Shown: positions 1 to 11,133 of the stretch, one piece after another | Numbering within the stretch: the first letter of the stretch is position 1 | How the letters are laid out: each line of letters begins with the position of its first letter | Source: Pseudevernia furfuracea | Lineage: Eukaryota; Ascomycota; Lecanoromycetes; Lecanorales; Parmeliaceae | Direction: 5' to 3' | DNA length: 64,000 nt | Assembly: GCA_022315425.1 (NCBI GenBank) | Contig: JAIUPT010000008.1 | Location: 62,001 to 126,000, forward strand | Program-made: the position numbers and the translations under genes | The notes under the pieces: generated by a model | Seen by the model: the letters and a program-made list of their open reading frames with translations, nothing else | Databases searched by the model: none | Told to the model about the DNA's origin: nothing

Positions 1-1752
1 TATGAAGGTAAAGCATGGTACTCTATCCTCAAACGAACAAGTGAAGGGGGCTCTTCGTCCACTCAACGCACCCGTCTGCCCGCATTTGCGTCTCAATGAC
101 CCTTACGTGTCTGGTTTATATCTTCAAGATTGTGAAAAAATTTGCGGTGATCTGGCAAAGAAAAGTTCCTCTACCAGACTGGTAGTGTTCGGGATGCTCC
201 TCAAAGCCGCCGCCTACGCTCGCTCCACACGGCGAGTGCGAGCCCTGCGGCACCACTTTCTTATTCTGTATCAGGCTCGAGGAAAAACGAATGGAAATAC
301 TGGACCTCATGATACGTTTTCTGAAGCACACGACTACGAGACTTCATTGAATCGGTCATCATTCTTCTAAGCCCAGCATCGAATACCTTACACTTTTGAC
401 TCCCATGGCCACTAGTCTGTATGTAGCTAGCTCGTGGTCATGGCGGAATATTGGTGTATCAATCGCGATTCCACGCTACAATATAGAGTACCCTACTCCG
501 TAGGTAGCTATGCAATTATCAAGTCCCCAGCTTGCCCCTTTTTTTTACCTCTACTATTTTTGCCTATGGCTAAGGCCTGCGAACTTCCGTCGTTGCAAGG
601 TCATCCACAATCCCCCTCCACGAGCCTATTGTTATTATCATGCAGCGTAGAGGGTAGATCTATGACCGAATTAACTGAAGAATCACAGAGACTCACCTCA
701 ACGATATTCCTATCTTCTACCTCGAACAGAAATTGAACAAAGAATAGAGCGCTGAGAGGACATCTGACGCTGCTCAACAATCCTCCCCCAATTTTGATTA
801 GGCTCTAGGAGCATCCGGTCGGCCTAATTACAGACCAAATGGCTCGGCTTTGCCATGTCTATCGTCATCAATACCCGAAATTCATTGCCATACCATCTGT
901 TGGGACTTTGTAAATTTCGAAATGACTGGCAATCTATACGTCAGCCATGTCACGGAGACACTGAGGCTCGTCTTTCAAGGAATCTCCAGCCTTCTTAGGA
1001 CTGGGCAGAACGTGCCTGGCTAACTCAGGTGGCCGATCCTGCGGACTTTGAGAAATGTGAGAAGGCATGATTTAAGAGGCTTCAAACGAAGCGTCAATAT
1101 GTCCCACGAAGGACCCAACATGCGAGTCTTGGTAGTACCTTTGTATCGTGACAACATGTATCCAACTTGCTAGTATATTGTCTCCGTTTCGTTCTTGCCC
1201 CATAATTTCACTAAAAACTCTCAGGACAAACTGTATGTGAACGCCAGGTGCAAAGAGATAACCTGGTACATTAGGTACCCTGAATGGCAAATGGGTCATA
1301 TAGCACGATATGCCAGGCTTCTGGCTTACTCCTTTCGAGATAAGATGGGGCTCACAGCAGCTGTCCTCGGTCTGGCGACCCAAGTCATCGCGGAATAGTA
1401 GTGGAGCAGGAGTCAGCACCCCATTCACCGTTGAATACACCCTCGCAACCAGCAGCCCCACGGACCCAAAATAGGACATGAGAGTTGATTGTTCAGGGGC
1501 GAGATGGCCGTGTCAGCACTTTGAACGGCCCCGCGCAGGGGTCCATCTGACCTCACGGGGGGAGTTCCACTCTGAAACCCGGGGTCACATGACACGACAA
1601 GCCTTGGCGTCTTGGTGTGAAGACAAGTAATCGACCGCTCTTTCCAAGTGTCCTACATATCTACATCATACCTTGACGCAATACTCCGAATCCTTCTTTT
1701 GTCTCGATCGAACCCTTAAGGTTCACTCCCAGGATTGACAACTTTCCCATCC
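1..1752. other. No gene supported
   Basis: Several short open frames exist on both strands, the longest being 135 codons on the minus strand at 1072-1479, but none shows a recognisable domain or a splice pattern that extends it. The last 100 bp before the FAD oxidoreductase are probably its promoter and leader. Confidence 0.4.
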
Positions 1753-3515
1753 ATGATGGATCCAGATCCGCTTGCCCGCATCAAAACCCTCCTCAAAGCA
1801 GAAGAGATCATTGAGCCCTCCTCACCTTCCTATCATTCCGAAAGCCTGACCTGGGCCGCACAAAAGAATCTCCACCCACGTCTGGTCGTTCGCCCCACAA
1901 CGTCGGCGGCCTTGAGCAAAACCCTAGCCTACCTCTCGCAGACGCCGCTAGATTTTGCAGTTCGAAGCCAAGGGTTCGGGTCGAGTTCTGCCAAAGATGT
2001 CCTGATTAGTATGACTGCCTTTGATGGGTTTAAGTTCGATCGGGAGAACGAGGTTGTTACCGTTGGCGCTGGACAAGCTTGGGAGGAGTACTACAAGAAG
2101 ATGGAGAGAGTGGCACCGGATTATGCTGGTATGACTACTGACTCTTCCCCACCAATGTGAAAGCAACTACTGATGGAAGACCGGCGGACGGTAGTTGTTG
2201 CGTGTCGAACGCCCTGCATTGGAATCGGAGGATCCATTCTTTGCGGTGGCTTCTCTTGGCTCTCAGCCGAGTATGGACTCACCTCTGACCCGCAAAACAT
2301 GCTTGATGCGCAGATCGTCAAGTTGGATGGGCAGGTGGTTTGGGCATCAGCGGAGCCAGATCTGTTGTGGGCCCTCAGAGGCGCGGGCGGTAGCTTTGGA
2401 GGTATCTGCGGATCTCATAAACCCAATCATTCATTCTCCTTGGGCTTTTAGTTTTCAGCTTTCGGAGGCAATGGAGAGGGGAGGCTAACGAGCCAACCAC
2501 CAGTGGTGACAGCTTTCAAGCTACGAGCCTACCGCTACACGCAGTCGATATTTGCCGGACCGGTCTTCCTGCCAAAAGATACACTTCCAGAGATTGCGCG
2601 AGCAGTCGCAGACTTCACACAGCGTTCACACGATGAAAAACTGGCTATGTTTCTCTATGTGCTCAAGAAAGAGCTTCTGGAATCTATTGGTGTGGAGCAG
2701 GATATGCTGGTCGTGCATGTTTTTGACGCTCATGGAGAGGAGCATGGGCGGAGTGATGAAGGTTTCGGGTGGGCGCTTGGATTGAAAGGGGCTATTGATG
2801 GAACAAAGCCTACGAATTTGAGAGGGGTCGCTGATCTGCAGGGTAAGATGTTCTCAATACTTTCTATCTGGAAGATTTAATGACTTATCTTGAAAATAGG
2901 ATTCTTCGGTCAAGCTCAGGGATTGACAAACTCCTACTGGTCTCCACTAGCTATTCCCGAGATGACAGAAGAAGTGGTCGTGCGGGCTTTTGAATGGTTC
3001 GATAGCGTTTCTGCGGCCGAGGGTTCAATAAAGGACAACGGATACCTTATCTTCGAAGTCATGCAGAAGGTAAAGTCTATATACCACGTTCAAATCGCAT
3101 TCGATCTAACAGCGACAACTAGACAACATTCAACTCGTCATCGTTGTCCAGAGCCTCGACTGCATGGCCTCATCCCCTAGGTGCTCGACACGTCCTCCTT
3201 CTCGGAACCGGCTGCCGTCCCGATGCCAGCGAAAGCGAGAACAAGCTGGCGCGAAAGCTTATCATGGAAGGGTATGATTACATCTTCGAGCACTACAAGA
3301 TCGCGGAAACGGACTTCGTTCCTAACACGATTGAGGACTTCCATGACACGAAAGAGGTAAAACCATGCCTCATCCGAGTTCGATCCTTCTATGTGACTGA
3401 TGATTTGTAGATATTCGGTGAACATTACGGACGTCTTCAGGAGCTGAAGAGGAAGTACGACCCGGGGAACAAACTCAAGGGTCCCATCAATCCGAACGCC
3501 TCAGCACAAGCGTAG
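1753..3515 (+). CDS. FAD-dependent oxidoreductase, BBE/PCMH family
   Basis: Predicted flavoprotein oxidase or dehydrogenase of the berberine-bridge-enzyme-like (FAD_binding_4 plus BBE) family; the substrate is unknown. Proposed exons are 1753-2128, 2180-2401, 2504-2842, 2900-3069, 3123-3356 and 3411-3515, giving about 481 aa; the first acceptor could instead be at 2194, giving 476 aa. Family marks are the GIGGSIL glycine loop and the GGGFSWLS-like stretch (here CGGFSWLS) after exon 1, the RGAGGSFGVV segment across intron 2, and the C-terminal LQELKRKYDPGNKL typical of the BBE domain. The residue usually used for histidyl-FAD attachment in the RSGGH-type motif is not His here (RSQGF, residues 71-75), so FAD is probably held non-covalently. 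No signal peptide is visible. The start is the first of two adjacent ATGs (1753, 1756) in frame. Confidence 0.85.
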
Positions 3516-4292
3516 AAGGAAGCACTCAACAATATGTGGGCTATTTCCGAGCGACTTGGGAGCTGGCCGTGGGCCATTTGCGGCGAAGGATGTCTCAACT
3601 TGTGACACGTCAGCAAATTCGGACCTCCACAACGGAAATTGTCGTTGCGAAAAGCTGTAAATACCTGCTCCTGTCTCCCTGAAAATCTTGAAATCTTCTA
3701 GCACATCTCCTAACAGTAAAACCCTTTCCATGAGTCAGTCATTCCACTTGTATCCATTCTCCTTAGCCCTAGAGCTAGTTGCTCTGTGCACGTATCTTGT
3801 GGCATACGAATAACGTAAAACTAAAAGGTCACGTTGTCTGCATTCAATGATGTGTTCTGGCGTGTTGGGGAAGCAAGCAGCACCGAGCGGTCCTACTCGT
3901 ATTCAATCAATCCAACGTTGGTTTCACACCCGTTCAGATGTAAGTGTCACACACAGGAAGCCATGGCTTTCCATCCACACACTTGAGCACCACCAACACA
4001 ACCGTCGACGCTACAAGGACAGCACTGGAACCATTCACACAAGTCTGCCAGGCATGGGGATCCATGAATATAAAAACCCCTTCTCTCCTGCGCAGTTCCG
4101 CACATGAACCTCCTTCATCACACAACTTCTACTCCATTGCTCAAATCTACCTATACCTCTGCGAATGATGTATCTCTTACTCACCTCTCGACTGTGCGAC
4201 AAAGACTGGACCGATGAGAGCACGTCGCGGATCTTGGGCTACGTCCCCGATACTCGCCGCCCATCTGATGCAGACGCAATCCGCGAAGTAAT
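3516..4292. other. Intergenic, no gene seen
   Basis: This lies between the FAD oxidoreductase stop and the decayed membrane gene. Only short frames occur, with no domain or convincing splice structure. Confidence 0.4.
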
Positions 4293-5164
4293 TCAAGGGT
4301 ATGGAACGTCTCCCTGGCTTAGGAGGGGTATGAGGCCATCGGTTTTGTTTATACGAATGCCATCGAAGACGAGAAGGAGAGCAATGATGGAGAAGATGGC
4401 GGAGAGGGAAATGAGCAGGAGGGGCAAAAACAAGAGGAAGAATTCCAGATCAAACAACAGGAAGACGACAACGGGGATGAAGACGGGGATGAGTGTAAGA
4501 GGAAGGAAGGAATTGAATATAGGCACGAAGGAGTAGATCAGAGCGCGTTCCGGGGCGGATACCTGGCGGATGAGCCCAGCCTTGGATCTTGAAAATGCGT
4601 TGAATGATGATGACGAGAGAGCCAAAGACATGTGGCGAAGAAGAGAACAACAGCGAATGCTCAATCGAATACCAACAACACTACAACGAAAATGGACGCG
4701 AAGACGGGGTGAAGCATCGAAACGAAGAGAACCAGAGCGGATATCAGAGCGAATGCCAGGAGGATGTCTACCAAACTGATCATGCCGGCGAAAAACCTGA
4801 TGATGTGGAACATGAAGCAGGGGAAGAAGAAATGAATCAGAGCTAATAGCGGGTCGAATACCTTGCCAACGACAACCAGCTTAGGGATATAGACGCGATG
4901 CAGCAAGACGACGGCGAAGATGACCTAGATCGGAAAGAAAGGCACCCGGACGGAGACCAGGTCCACGACAACGACAACGACAATGACGAAGAAAATGGAG
5001 GTGGAGACGGCTTGAAGCATAAAGACGAGGAAAGCGTCAAGGTTAAGGTCTCGGAGCGTGTGCAATCTCTTGGGCTTGAGTCCCCGAGTCCCCATTACAT
5101 CGAGGAAGACTCGGTGTGGGTCGTGCTCTAACCATCCCACTAGGTATCGAACAGAGCTTTTCAC
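4293..5164 (-). pseudogene. Decayed multi-pass membrane protein gene
   Basis: Reading the minus strand from about 5164, one frame encodes a plausible cytosolic segment followed by long hydrophobic stretches. It is interrupted by an in-frame TAG (4925-4927) and an in-frame TGA (4661-4663), yet stays hydrophobic directly after each stop. Near 4540 the hydrophobic reading moves to another frame and then runs to a stop at 4293. About five or six membrane segments can be counted (for example around FFVIVVVVVVDLV and FIPVVVFLLF). The opposite strand reads as very acidic open frames (E/D-rich), which is expected of the complement of F/I/V codons and is not taken as coding. No family is recognised. 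Alternatives are a real gene with very small introns at the stops, or simple low-complexity GAC/GAA sequence. No start codon could be fixed. Confidence 0.4.
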
Positions 5165-5590
5165 ACAATAGACGCCCTTGGAGGGGGTTTGGAATGGAAG
5201 GTCGTGATGATAACGGAGAAGGGGGGAAGTTAAGCTTATGCCTTTTCAAGAGAGAAGGGAAAGAGAACCATGGATATCCCAAACAACGGAATTTTATGAT
5301 ATAACAGTAGAGGAAAGGGATCGACCGTGCTTGAACCACACAGTCTCAGCTGGAAACAAGTACAGGCAATTACCCGGGAGGTGGCCAGGTTTACAAGTCC
5401 ACAGACCAAGCAAGTCAAAAACTTAATCAATAGCAACAATTCAATTGTAGGCATAGAGAGAGGGAAAGGTACTGACCAACTTCAAGAAATGAATCTTTGA
5501 AGCACTACTTATTAGACGTGTTAGAGTAGTGCTGGCGGTACGTAAGTTTGTTGTGCTTGGAAATGTCTGGCAAACAGGCTGGGAACCCGC
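5165..5590. other. Intergenic, no gene seen
   Basis: This is the 3' side of the oxalate decarboxylase gene and upstream of the decayed membrane gene. No coding signal is recognised. Confidence 0.4.
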
Positions 5591-6959
5591 CTAGGGCACA
5601 CTGCTTGCACGTTTCGGCGCTGGCTTTACTGGCATCTTCTTCAGCTGCAGCTCCTCCACAAATTTCCTCCCCGCGTTTCCATGACTCTGGAACAAATGCT
5701 CCGCCACATTCCTCCTAGGCGTGGACGCCAGCCATTGCTCAAGACTGAAATCCTCGAACTTCGGTGCCTTAAAGATTTCCAGGAATTCCAACTCTTCATC
5801 TCCGATATTCTCAACGTAGTGTCCCATGCTCTTAGGTACAATGCCAACATCTCCGGGCATGTAGTCGAACGTGCGCGCAGTGTTGGAGGAGGCGAAGACA
5901 GTGATGCGAGCTCGGCCACGAATGAAGAAAGACCACTCGTCGGCGTTTGGGTGCCAGTGCATCTCGCGGATGCCGTGGGGCTCCACTGTGACATGTGCGG
6001 CGGCGACGGTCTTGCTGATGGGGAAGTTACTGGTGTCGGTAATGCGGACCTCGCCTCCGGGGGTCTTGATCGAGTCTTGAGCGAGCATCTTGTGTGTGAA
6101 GCGATGTCGAGACTTCTTGACCCCAACCGGACTCTCCTTGTCAATTGGCCCGGGCACAGAACCCTCGAAGATGTAGCGTTCGGAGGAGGGGACGTGGTCA
6201 AATATGCTGGGGTGGAGGCGGAAGTTTTTGGAAAGGACTGAGTGAGGGGTGTGGGCTGTCGGGGGTTAGCTGTTGTTTGATTACGTTCCCCGGCCTGTGA
6301 GGGTGACCTACCAACCCAATCTGAAAGTAGGAAGGTAGAGTCTTCGCTGAAGTTGCCGTCGTCAAAGATTAGGAGGAACTCGCAGCCGCCGGGACCAATG
6401 CCTTGAAGCGAGTGAGGGTGTCCGGCAGGGAAATACCACAGGTCTCCCTTCTCGACATCGGCAATGTAGTTCCCGCCTTCAGTGTCCAGTGCCGTGACTC
6501 GTACGTTGCCTTCAAGCACATATGCCCATTCTGCCTACTTCGCATACACGCGTCAGCTAGGTCCTCCAATACATGCCAGTGTGCGCCCTTGCATACCTCT
6601 TTATGCCAGTGTAGCTCCCTAATAGCACCCTCCTCCAACCTCATATTGACCCCAGCCAGCTCCTTGCTCGTCGGCAGCTCTCTGATCGTTGTCTGTCTTG
6701 CCCAGCCTCCATCCTCAATACGTGTATGAGAGTCTGCGAAGCTCCATTTCATATTGGACATAGTACCACTGTCGGTTGCGGGCGGCCTGACCATATCAGG
6801 AGCCTGGCGCTCTCGAGCGTAATTGCGAGGCCCAAGGACATCGGAACCAGCGCCATTGCGGTAAGGTACGGGTTGCAATTTACGTCCGACGCTGTCGATA
6901 GCACTGTCGTAGGGATCACGGGCTGAGGGAGAGTACGGGTCGTCGGTCTTCAGAGTCAT
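5591..6959 (-). CDS. Bicupin oxalate decarboxylase
   Basis: Predicted Mn-dependent oxalate decarboxylase (oxalate to formate plus CO2). Exons on the minus strand are 6959-6597, 6534-6312 and 6255-5591; introns are 62 and 56 nt; the product is 416 aa. Two cupin domains each carry a full metal site: H117, H119, E123 and H162 in the first (RELHWHKE...AEW and PAGHPH), and H295, H297, E302 and H340 in the second (MHWHPNADEW and SMGHYV). The lid loop between strands in cupin 1 reads SEDST (184-188), close to the SENST lid whose Glu is needed for decarboxylase rather than oxidase activity in the Bacillus enzyme. The start is the first in-frame ATG; the frame is open a little further upstream but without ATG. 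No signal peptide follows this start, so a cytosolic enzyme is likely unless an upstream exon was missed. It is divergent from the TDT transporter at 7792. Confidence 0.93.
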
Positions 6960-7791
6960 AGCGACGGTACGATCGAATTTGTTGCTGGCGAGAAAGGTGG
7001 CAGATGAAGGGTTGGATTCCCATGCTTCCGGGAGTGTGGGCACATATTGCGGGGTCTCGGCCAGTCATGATCAGGGTAGTTGTCCGGGATTCCGACCGGA
7101 CGTTGATGCCGACGATGATGATAAGTTGTCAAGCGAGGGTCCAAGATCCGGCGGGTTGAAACGCGGAAGGCGCGGGAGCTGCACCTGGGGCAAATCAATT
7201 GTGGCAGATCAAGGGCTGGATACCCATACTTCCTTGACGGTATTTATCCTTTGCGACTTGCCAATTACATTACACGGGCAAGGGACTTGGATAGGATGTT
7301 GATCATGAGGCTGATACTGCGAATCGATTGACATGATATGATCATATGATGATGCCCTGGTAATTGATGCATAGTGTGTGTGCTACATGTTGCATGTTGC
7401 ATGTTGCACATTGCATGATTAATGATAGGGTGAATGATAGGAGGATTTCTCGTATGAACACCTTAATCATTTACACTCTATCATCATACCATGTAGAATT
7501 GTAGATATATACTTGAGTACGGTGGTACTGATGACATAGTTCCTATGACATAATTCCCTTTGCCCGGAGATATCACCGCCTGTCTTGGCACTGTTCTCTC
7601 GCTCTTGCATCTCCTCTTATTCTCTTATTCTCTTGTTCTCTTGTTCTCTTTCAAAGCGTAAAGTATCTGGGCTTCCCTATCCTACCGTCTTACTGTCTTG
7701 TTCATCTCGGCTCGCATGTTGGTGTCTCTGTTCCTTGGATTTCTGTCGCTTTTGACTTCATCCGAATTTCCCTAATCATTTCAACACAAAG
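6960..7791. promoter_or_regulatory. Shared upstream region of oxalate decarboxylase and transporter
   Basis: These 832 bp separate two divergent start codons. They hold a short tandem ATGTTGC-type repeat (about 7386-7420) and a pyrimidine-rich tract of TCTTATTC/TCTTGTTC units (about 7611-7660) about 130-180 bp before the transporter ATG. CT-rich tracts near starts are common in highly expressed fungal promoters. Individual factor sites were not assigned. Confidence 0.5.
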
Positions 7792-9421
7792 ATGGAAAAT
7801 CACATACTCGAGGCCCACGCTGATCCTCTTTTCAAAAAGACTAATGGCGCCCTACTAAATTCCGATGGTAGTACCGCGAATCATGGCCAAATTGATGCTC
7901 AATCCAACTTCCCATCGAAAGCCATGAATGGCCTTCCGAAAAGAACAGACTTCCGTGACGTTGCTACGAATGTGGACAACGGCATGCTCGAAGCTCAACC
8001 CAATCCTGTTTTCCACGCTATGGGTGGCGCTTCAAGTGAAGAAAAAGACCATATCGTCAACCGGCGCGGCAGACAGCAAAAGTCGGCATTCCAAAACACC
8101 CTCGAAAACTTCACGCCATTGTGGTTCGTCATTCCCATGAACACAGGTATTCTCGGCATCCTCATGCACCAATTACCCTATCAGTTCAATGGCCTCCCCG
8201 TCCTCTCCACCATCATGTACCTCTTAGATCTTACCATCTTCGCCATTGTCTGCTGCATGACCATCCTACGCTGGGCACTGTATCCAAAGGCAGCGCAACG
8301 GAAAACAGCTGCCAGTATCGACGAAATTGCCTTTCTTGGCGCTGCACCAATTACCTTTCTCACCCTGGCTTCCTTGACTGGCCTGATTGTCAGCAATGCT
8401 TACTGGGGCGGTCACGCTTGGTCCATAGTGGCCTATGTCATGTGGTGGATTGGGATGTCGTGGATGCTTACTACGTGTACAGACGCCGATATTCCCCTGC
8501 TTATTACTTTGCTGACAATGACCGTAGGTGTTGGAATCTGCATCACTCTATTCCGAGCCAACTTCATCGACGACCGTTCCATGACGCCCTCGCCATTCCT
8601 GCCAGCGGTAGGCGTCGCAACAGCTGCTGTCACAGGCGGCCAAATTATCAACTACGCATACGACATCTCTCCACGACTAGCCGTTCCCGTCATCATTGTC
8701 GCCTATTTACTGGGTGGTCTGGCAATCTGGCTTTCCATTATTCTCTACGGAGTCTTCTTCCACCGTCTCATGGCTTCCGGGTGGCCAGAGCCCGCCAAGC
8801 GGCCAGCTTTGATGATGTTGGTGAGCTCCCCGTGATCGCCTACAGTAGTCGCTTCACGAGGAAGCTAACATGAGAGGTCAGGTTGGACCCTTCGGCCAAA
8901 CGTCAGCTGCGATGCAAGCACTCGCAACAGCCGCCTTGACCAAGATGGACTTTGCCGATTACCACAAAGGCACCTTTCTCCAAGCCTCTGCCGCTTCCGG
9001 CGTCAGCTCCGCCAGTATCGTATTCGCACTCTTGCTGCTCGGGCACGATCTTTTTTGGCTTATCTGCTGCCTCTTCGGCATCCTAGAAGGTGCCTACATG
9101 CGCCAGCTGAGCTACAACCTTACATGGTGGGCGACGATATTCCCTGTCGGTAAGACTTCTACCCTTCCCGTCTCTTTAATAATCCGTAAGCGAAGCAAGC
9201 TGATTGACCTCGCACCCGCAGCCACAATGGCAACCGCATTTCTCGAACTGTCCATATCGATGGACTCGCCCGCCTTCCGGGTTCTGACTACCGTATTTCT
9301 TTTGCTCTTGCTCGTTAACTACTTTGTGAATTGGGGCTTCACACTCTACCACATCTGCACAAGCGACCTGCTCTTCAAGAAAGCAGACAAGGACATGCCA
9401 GACGACGAAAAACGAGATTGA
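7792..9421 (+). CDS. TDT/SLAC1-family transporter (malate/sulfite type)
   Basis: Predicted plasma-membrane carrier or channel of the tellurite-resistance/dicarboxylate transporter family, which includes fungal malate permease Mae1 and sulfite pump Ssu1. Exons are 7792-8820, 8882-9149 and 9222-9421, giving 498 aa; introns are 61 and 72 nt. After a polar N-terminus of about 100 residues there are roughly ten hydrophobic segments. The first begins at NFTPLWFVIPMNTG, which matches the conserved start of this fold, and VGPFGQTSAA after intron 1 is the conserved Ssu1/Mae1-like loop. The C-terminus is short and charged (KADKDMPDDEKRD). The substrate cannot be read from sequence. Its position head-to-head with an oxalate decarboxylase makes oxalate, formate or another carboxylate as plausible as sulfite, by inference only. 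Confidence 0.85.
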
Positions 9422-10008
9422 AGTTAAAAATATTAGTGATGACCTCTTGTTCTATACCTTCAAGCTCCTCGCGAAGCTGTCGCGAAGCTGAACATCCTGA
9501 TCGATTCCGCATTCTCCAGCTGAGTAGGGTTGATCAGTCCCAGCTATATCTCTAATAGAGAGAGAGACAGAGACAATCCGTCACTCCCCCGCGACCAAGT
9601 GGGAGCGGAGCGGAAAGGGCGAGATTGTGGGCCTGGGCTTGGGATAAGATGACTTGCTCAAGGCACAGCTACGACCCTAGCAGGAGGGAAGCGGAAGACC
9701 GGAACTCAACCCACCAGCCTAGATCAATGCGGGGAAAAGGCCAGGGAAAGCTTAAAGCGAAAGAAATAAAAACAAAAAGCACAAACGCATATCCGGCATA
9801 GGTAGAGTACTCAGCAACGCCTTGTCGAAACTACAACGAAAAATTCGTATTCTCATTCCGTACGTACTTCAGAAACGAAAATCATTCATCTGTATCCTAT
9901 CCTATCCTATCTACCTACACCAACCTTGCCCCTTCAAAAAGATCCCGCATCAAGCGAAACCCGTCCGTAAGAAGTGAATTAAATACGCCCCCCCCCCCCC
10001 TCCACCTC
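9422..10008. other. Convergent intergenic region with simple repeats
   Basis: This lies between the transporter stop and the stop of the minus-strand secreted gene. It contains a GAGAGAGAGACAGAGAC tract near 9556, a TATCC tandem repeat near 9895-9910 and a C-homopolymer near 9989-10000. No gene is seen. Confidence 0.5.
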
Positions 10009-11133
10009 CTATTTCCCCCCCTTCGGATTCGTACACACAGGATTAGGCCAGCCCTGACAGATCAGCTCGCCCGAACAGTCATTGAACTCATGACACGAAG
10101 TGCCGACGCAGTGACCCAGCCACGCAGTCGGCCATTCGGCGGTGACGCCGCAATCTGATGATGATGCTGATGAAGATGAAGATGAAGATGAAGATGAAGA
10201 CGAAGATGCGACGCTAGCTGCAGAGCTGGGAGTAGTTGGGCTAGGGGTAGCAGAGACGATGGTAGCCAAGGTGGTCGGTGATGGTGACGGCGATGGTGAT
10301 GGGGCATTCGCCTTTACATCCTCGACGACTTTATTGACGGTGTCGACATTGGCAACCGTTGCATCGACTTTGTCCTTGCCGGAGCTAATGCCCCCTGATC
10401 CCGTACCCGGTGCTCCGTTAATTGATGAGCTAGCGGGCGTCGAGGGCGTGGACGTAGGAGGTGTGGATGCGCTGCTGGTGCTGGAAGGCGCGGGACTACC
10501 GCCTGCACCGCACAGATCCGCCTCGGAAGTCGAGTAATTTGGAAAGACGAACTTGTCGTCACCGCAAGTGCCACTGTCGTTGTCCCAGAGCTGGCCACCA
10601 TTGACCTGCAGAGTGCTCGGCGGGTCGCGGACGATTGTCTGGCCGATTTTCTTCCCGAATGCGTCCTCGCAGTCGATTTGGCTCTGGCCGCCATTGACGT
10701 CGGAGCCGATCCAGAGGTCGATGCGGATGGTGCCGGGGTATAGATTCATGCATTCCTCGCAGTGGTCCATGTATTGGAAATATTTCTGGAACAGGGGGAG
10801 ATAGACAATTTCGCAGGGGACGAAATTGGGGTTGTTGAGGGCTGTTGCGAAGGTTTCGGGGTTGGCGTAGGAGCCGTCGCCTTGAGAATGATGTACTGTT
10901 AGTGGAAATGGTATAGCTTTGGGGGACGGGGGAAGGTTAAGAGGCTTAGACGAACCCCCAGCGGTACCATCGGCGACTTTAGTGGTACCTGAACAGCCGA
11001 ACGAGGTGGTGTCAGAGGGGCCATCTGGGAAACCGTAGAAAGTAAATTCTACATCCGAGGTAGTGGAGCAGGTTGAGATAACATTGCGGAAGAGGAGAGT
11101 AAATTGCAGTAAAGCGATGAGAATGAGTGACAT
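10009..11133 (-). CDS. Secreted Cys-containing protein with Ser-rich linker
   Basis: The family is not recognised by name. Exons on the minus strand are 11133-10956 and 10880-10009, giving 349 aa; the 75-nt intron is free of stops and a multiple of three. A signal peptide covers about residues 1-21 (MSLILIALLQFTLLFRNVIS). The N-terminal domain has the pattern FTFYGFPD, then TAGGDGSYANP created by splicing, EIVYLPLFQKYFQYMDHCEEC and GGQSQIDCEDAF. I believe this arrangement recurs in other ascomycete secreted proteins. A Ser/Pro/Thr-rich linker follows, including a serine run encoded by the GATGAA-type microsatellite at about 10157-10206, then a compact C-terminal Cys motif (GHCVGTSCHEFNDCSGELIC). 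It probably acts outside the cell or at the wall. No enzyme motif is seen. Confidence 0.75.
   Translation of the reverse strand: MSLILIALLQFTLLFRNVISTCSTTSDVEFTFYGFPDGPSDTTSFGCSGTTKVADGTAGGSSKPLNLPPSPKAIPFPLTVHHSQGDGSYANPETFATALNNPNFVPCEIVYLPLFQKYFQYMDHCEECMNLYPGTIRIDLWIGSDVNGGQSQIDCEDAFGKKIGQTIVRDPPSTLQVNGGQLWDNDSGTCGDDKFVFPNYSTSEADLCGAGGSPAPSSTSSASTPPTSTPSTPASSSINGAPGTGSGGISSGKDKVDATVANVDTVNKVVEDVKANAPSPSPSPSPTTLATIVSATPSPTTPSSAASVASSSSSSSSSSSSSASSSDCGVTAEWPTAWLGHCVGTSCHEFNDCSGELICQGWPNPVCTNPKGGK

Noticed and set aside
1072..1479. 135-codon minus-strand frame starting with ATG
   Set aside because: Composition is neutral with no motif or splice evidence, and the plus strand is also open; left as unannotated.
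4165..5131. Series of acidic plus-strand frames (E/D/K-rich)
   Set aside because: They are the complement of hydrophobic minus-strand frames and simple GAC/GAA sequence; none has a domain or consistent splice joins.
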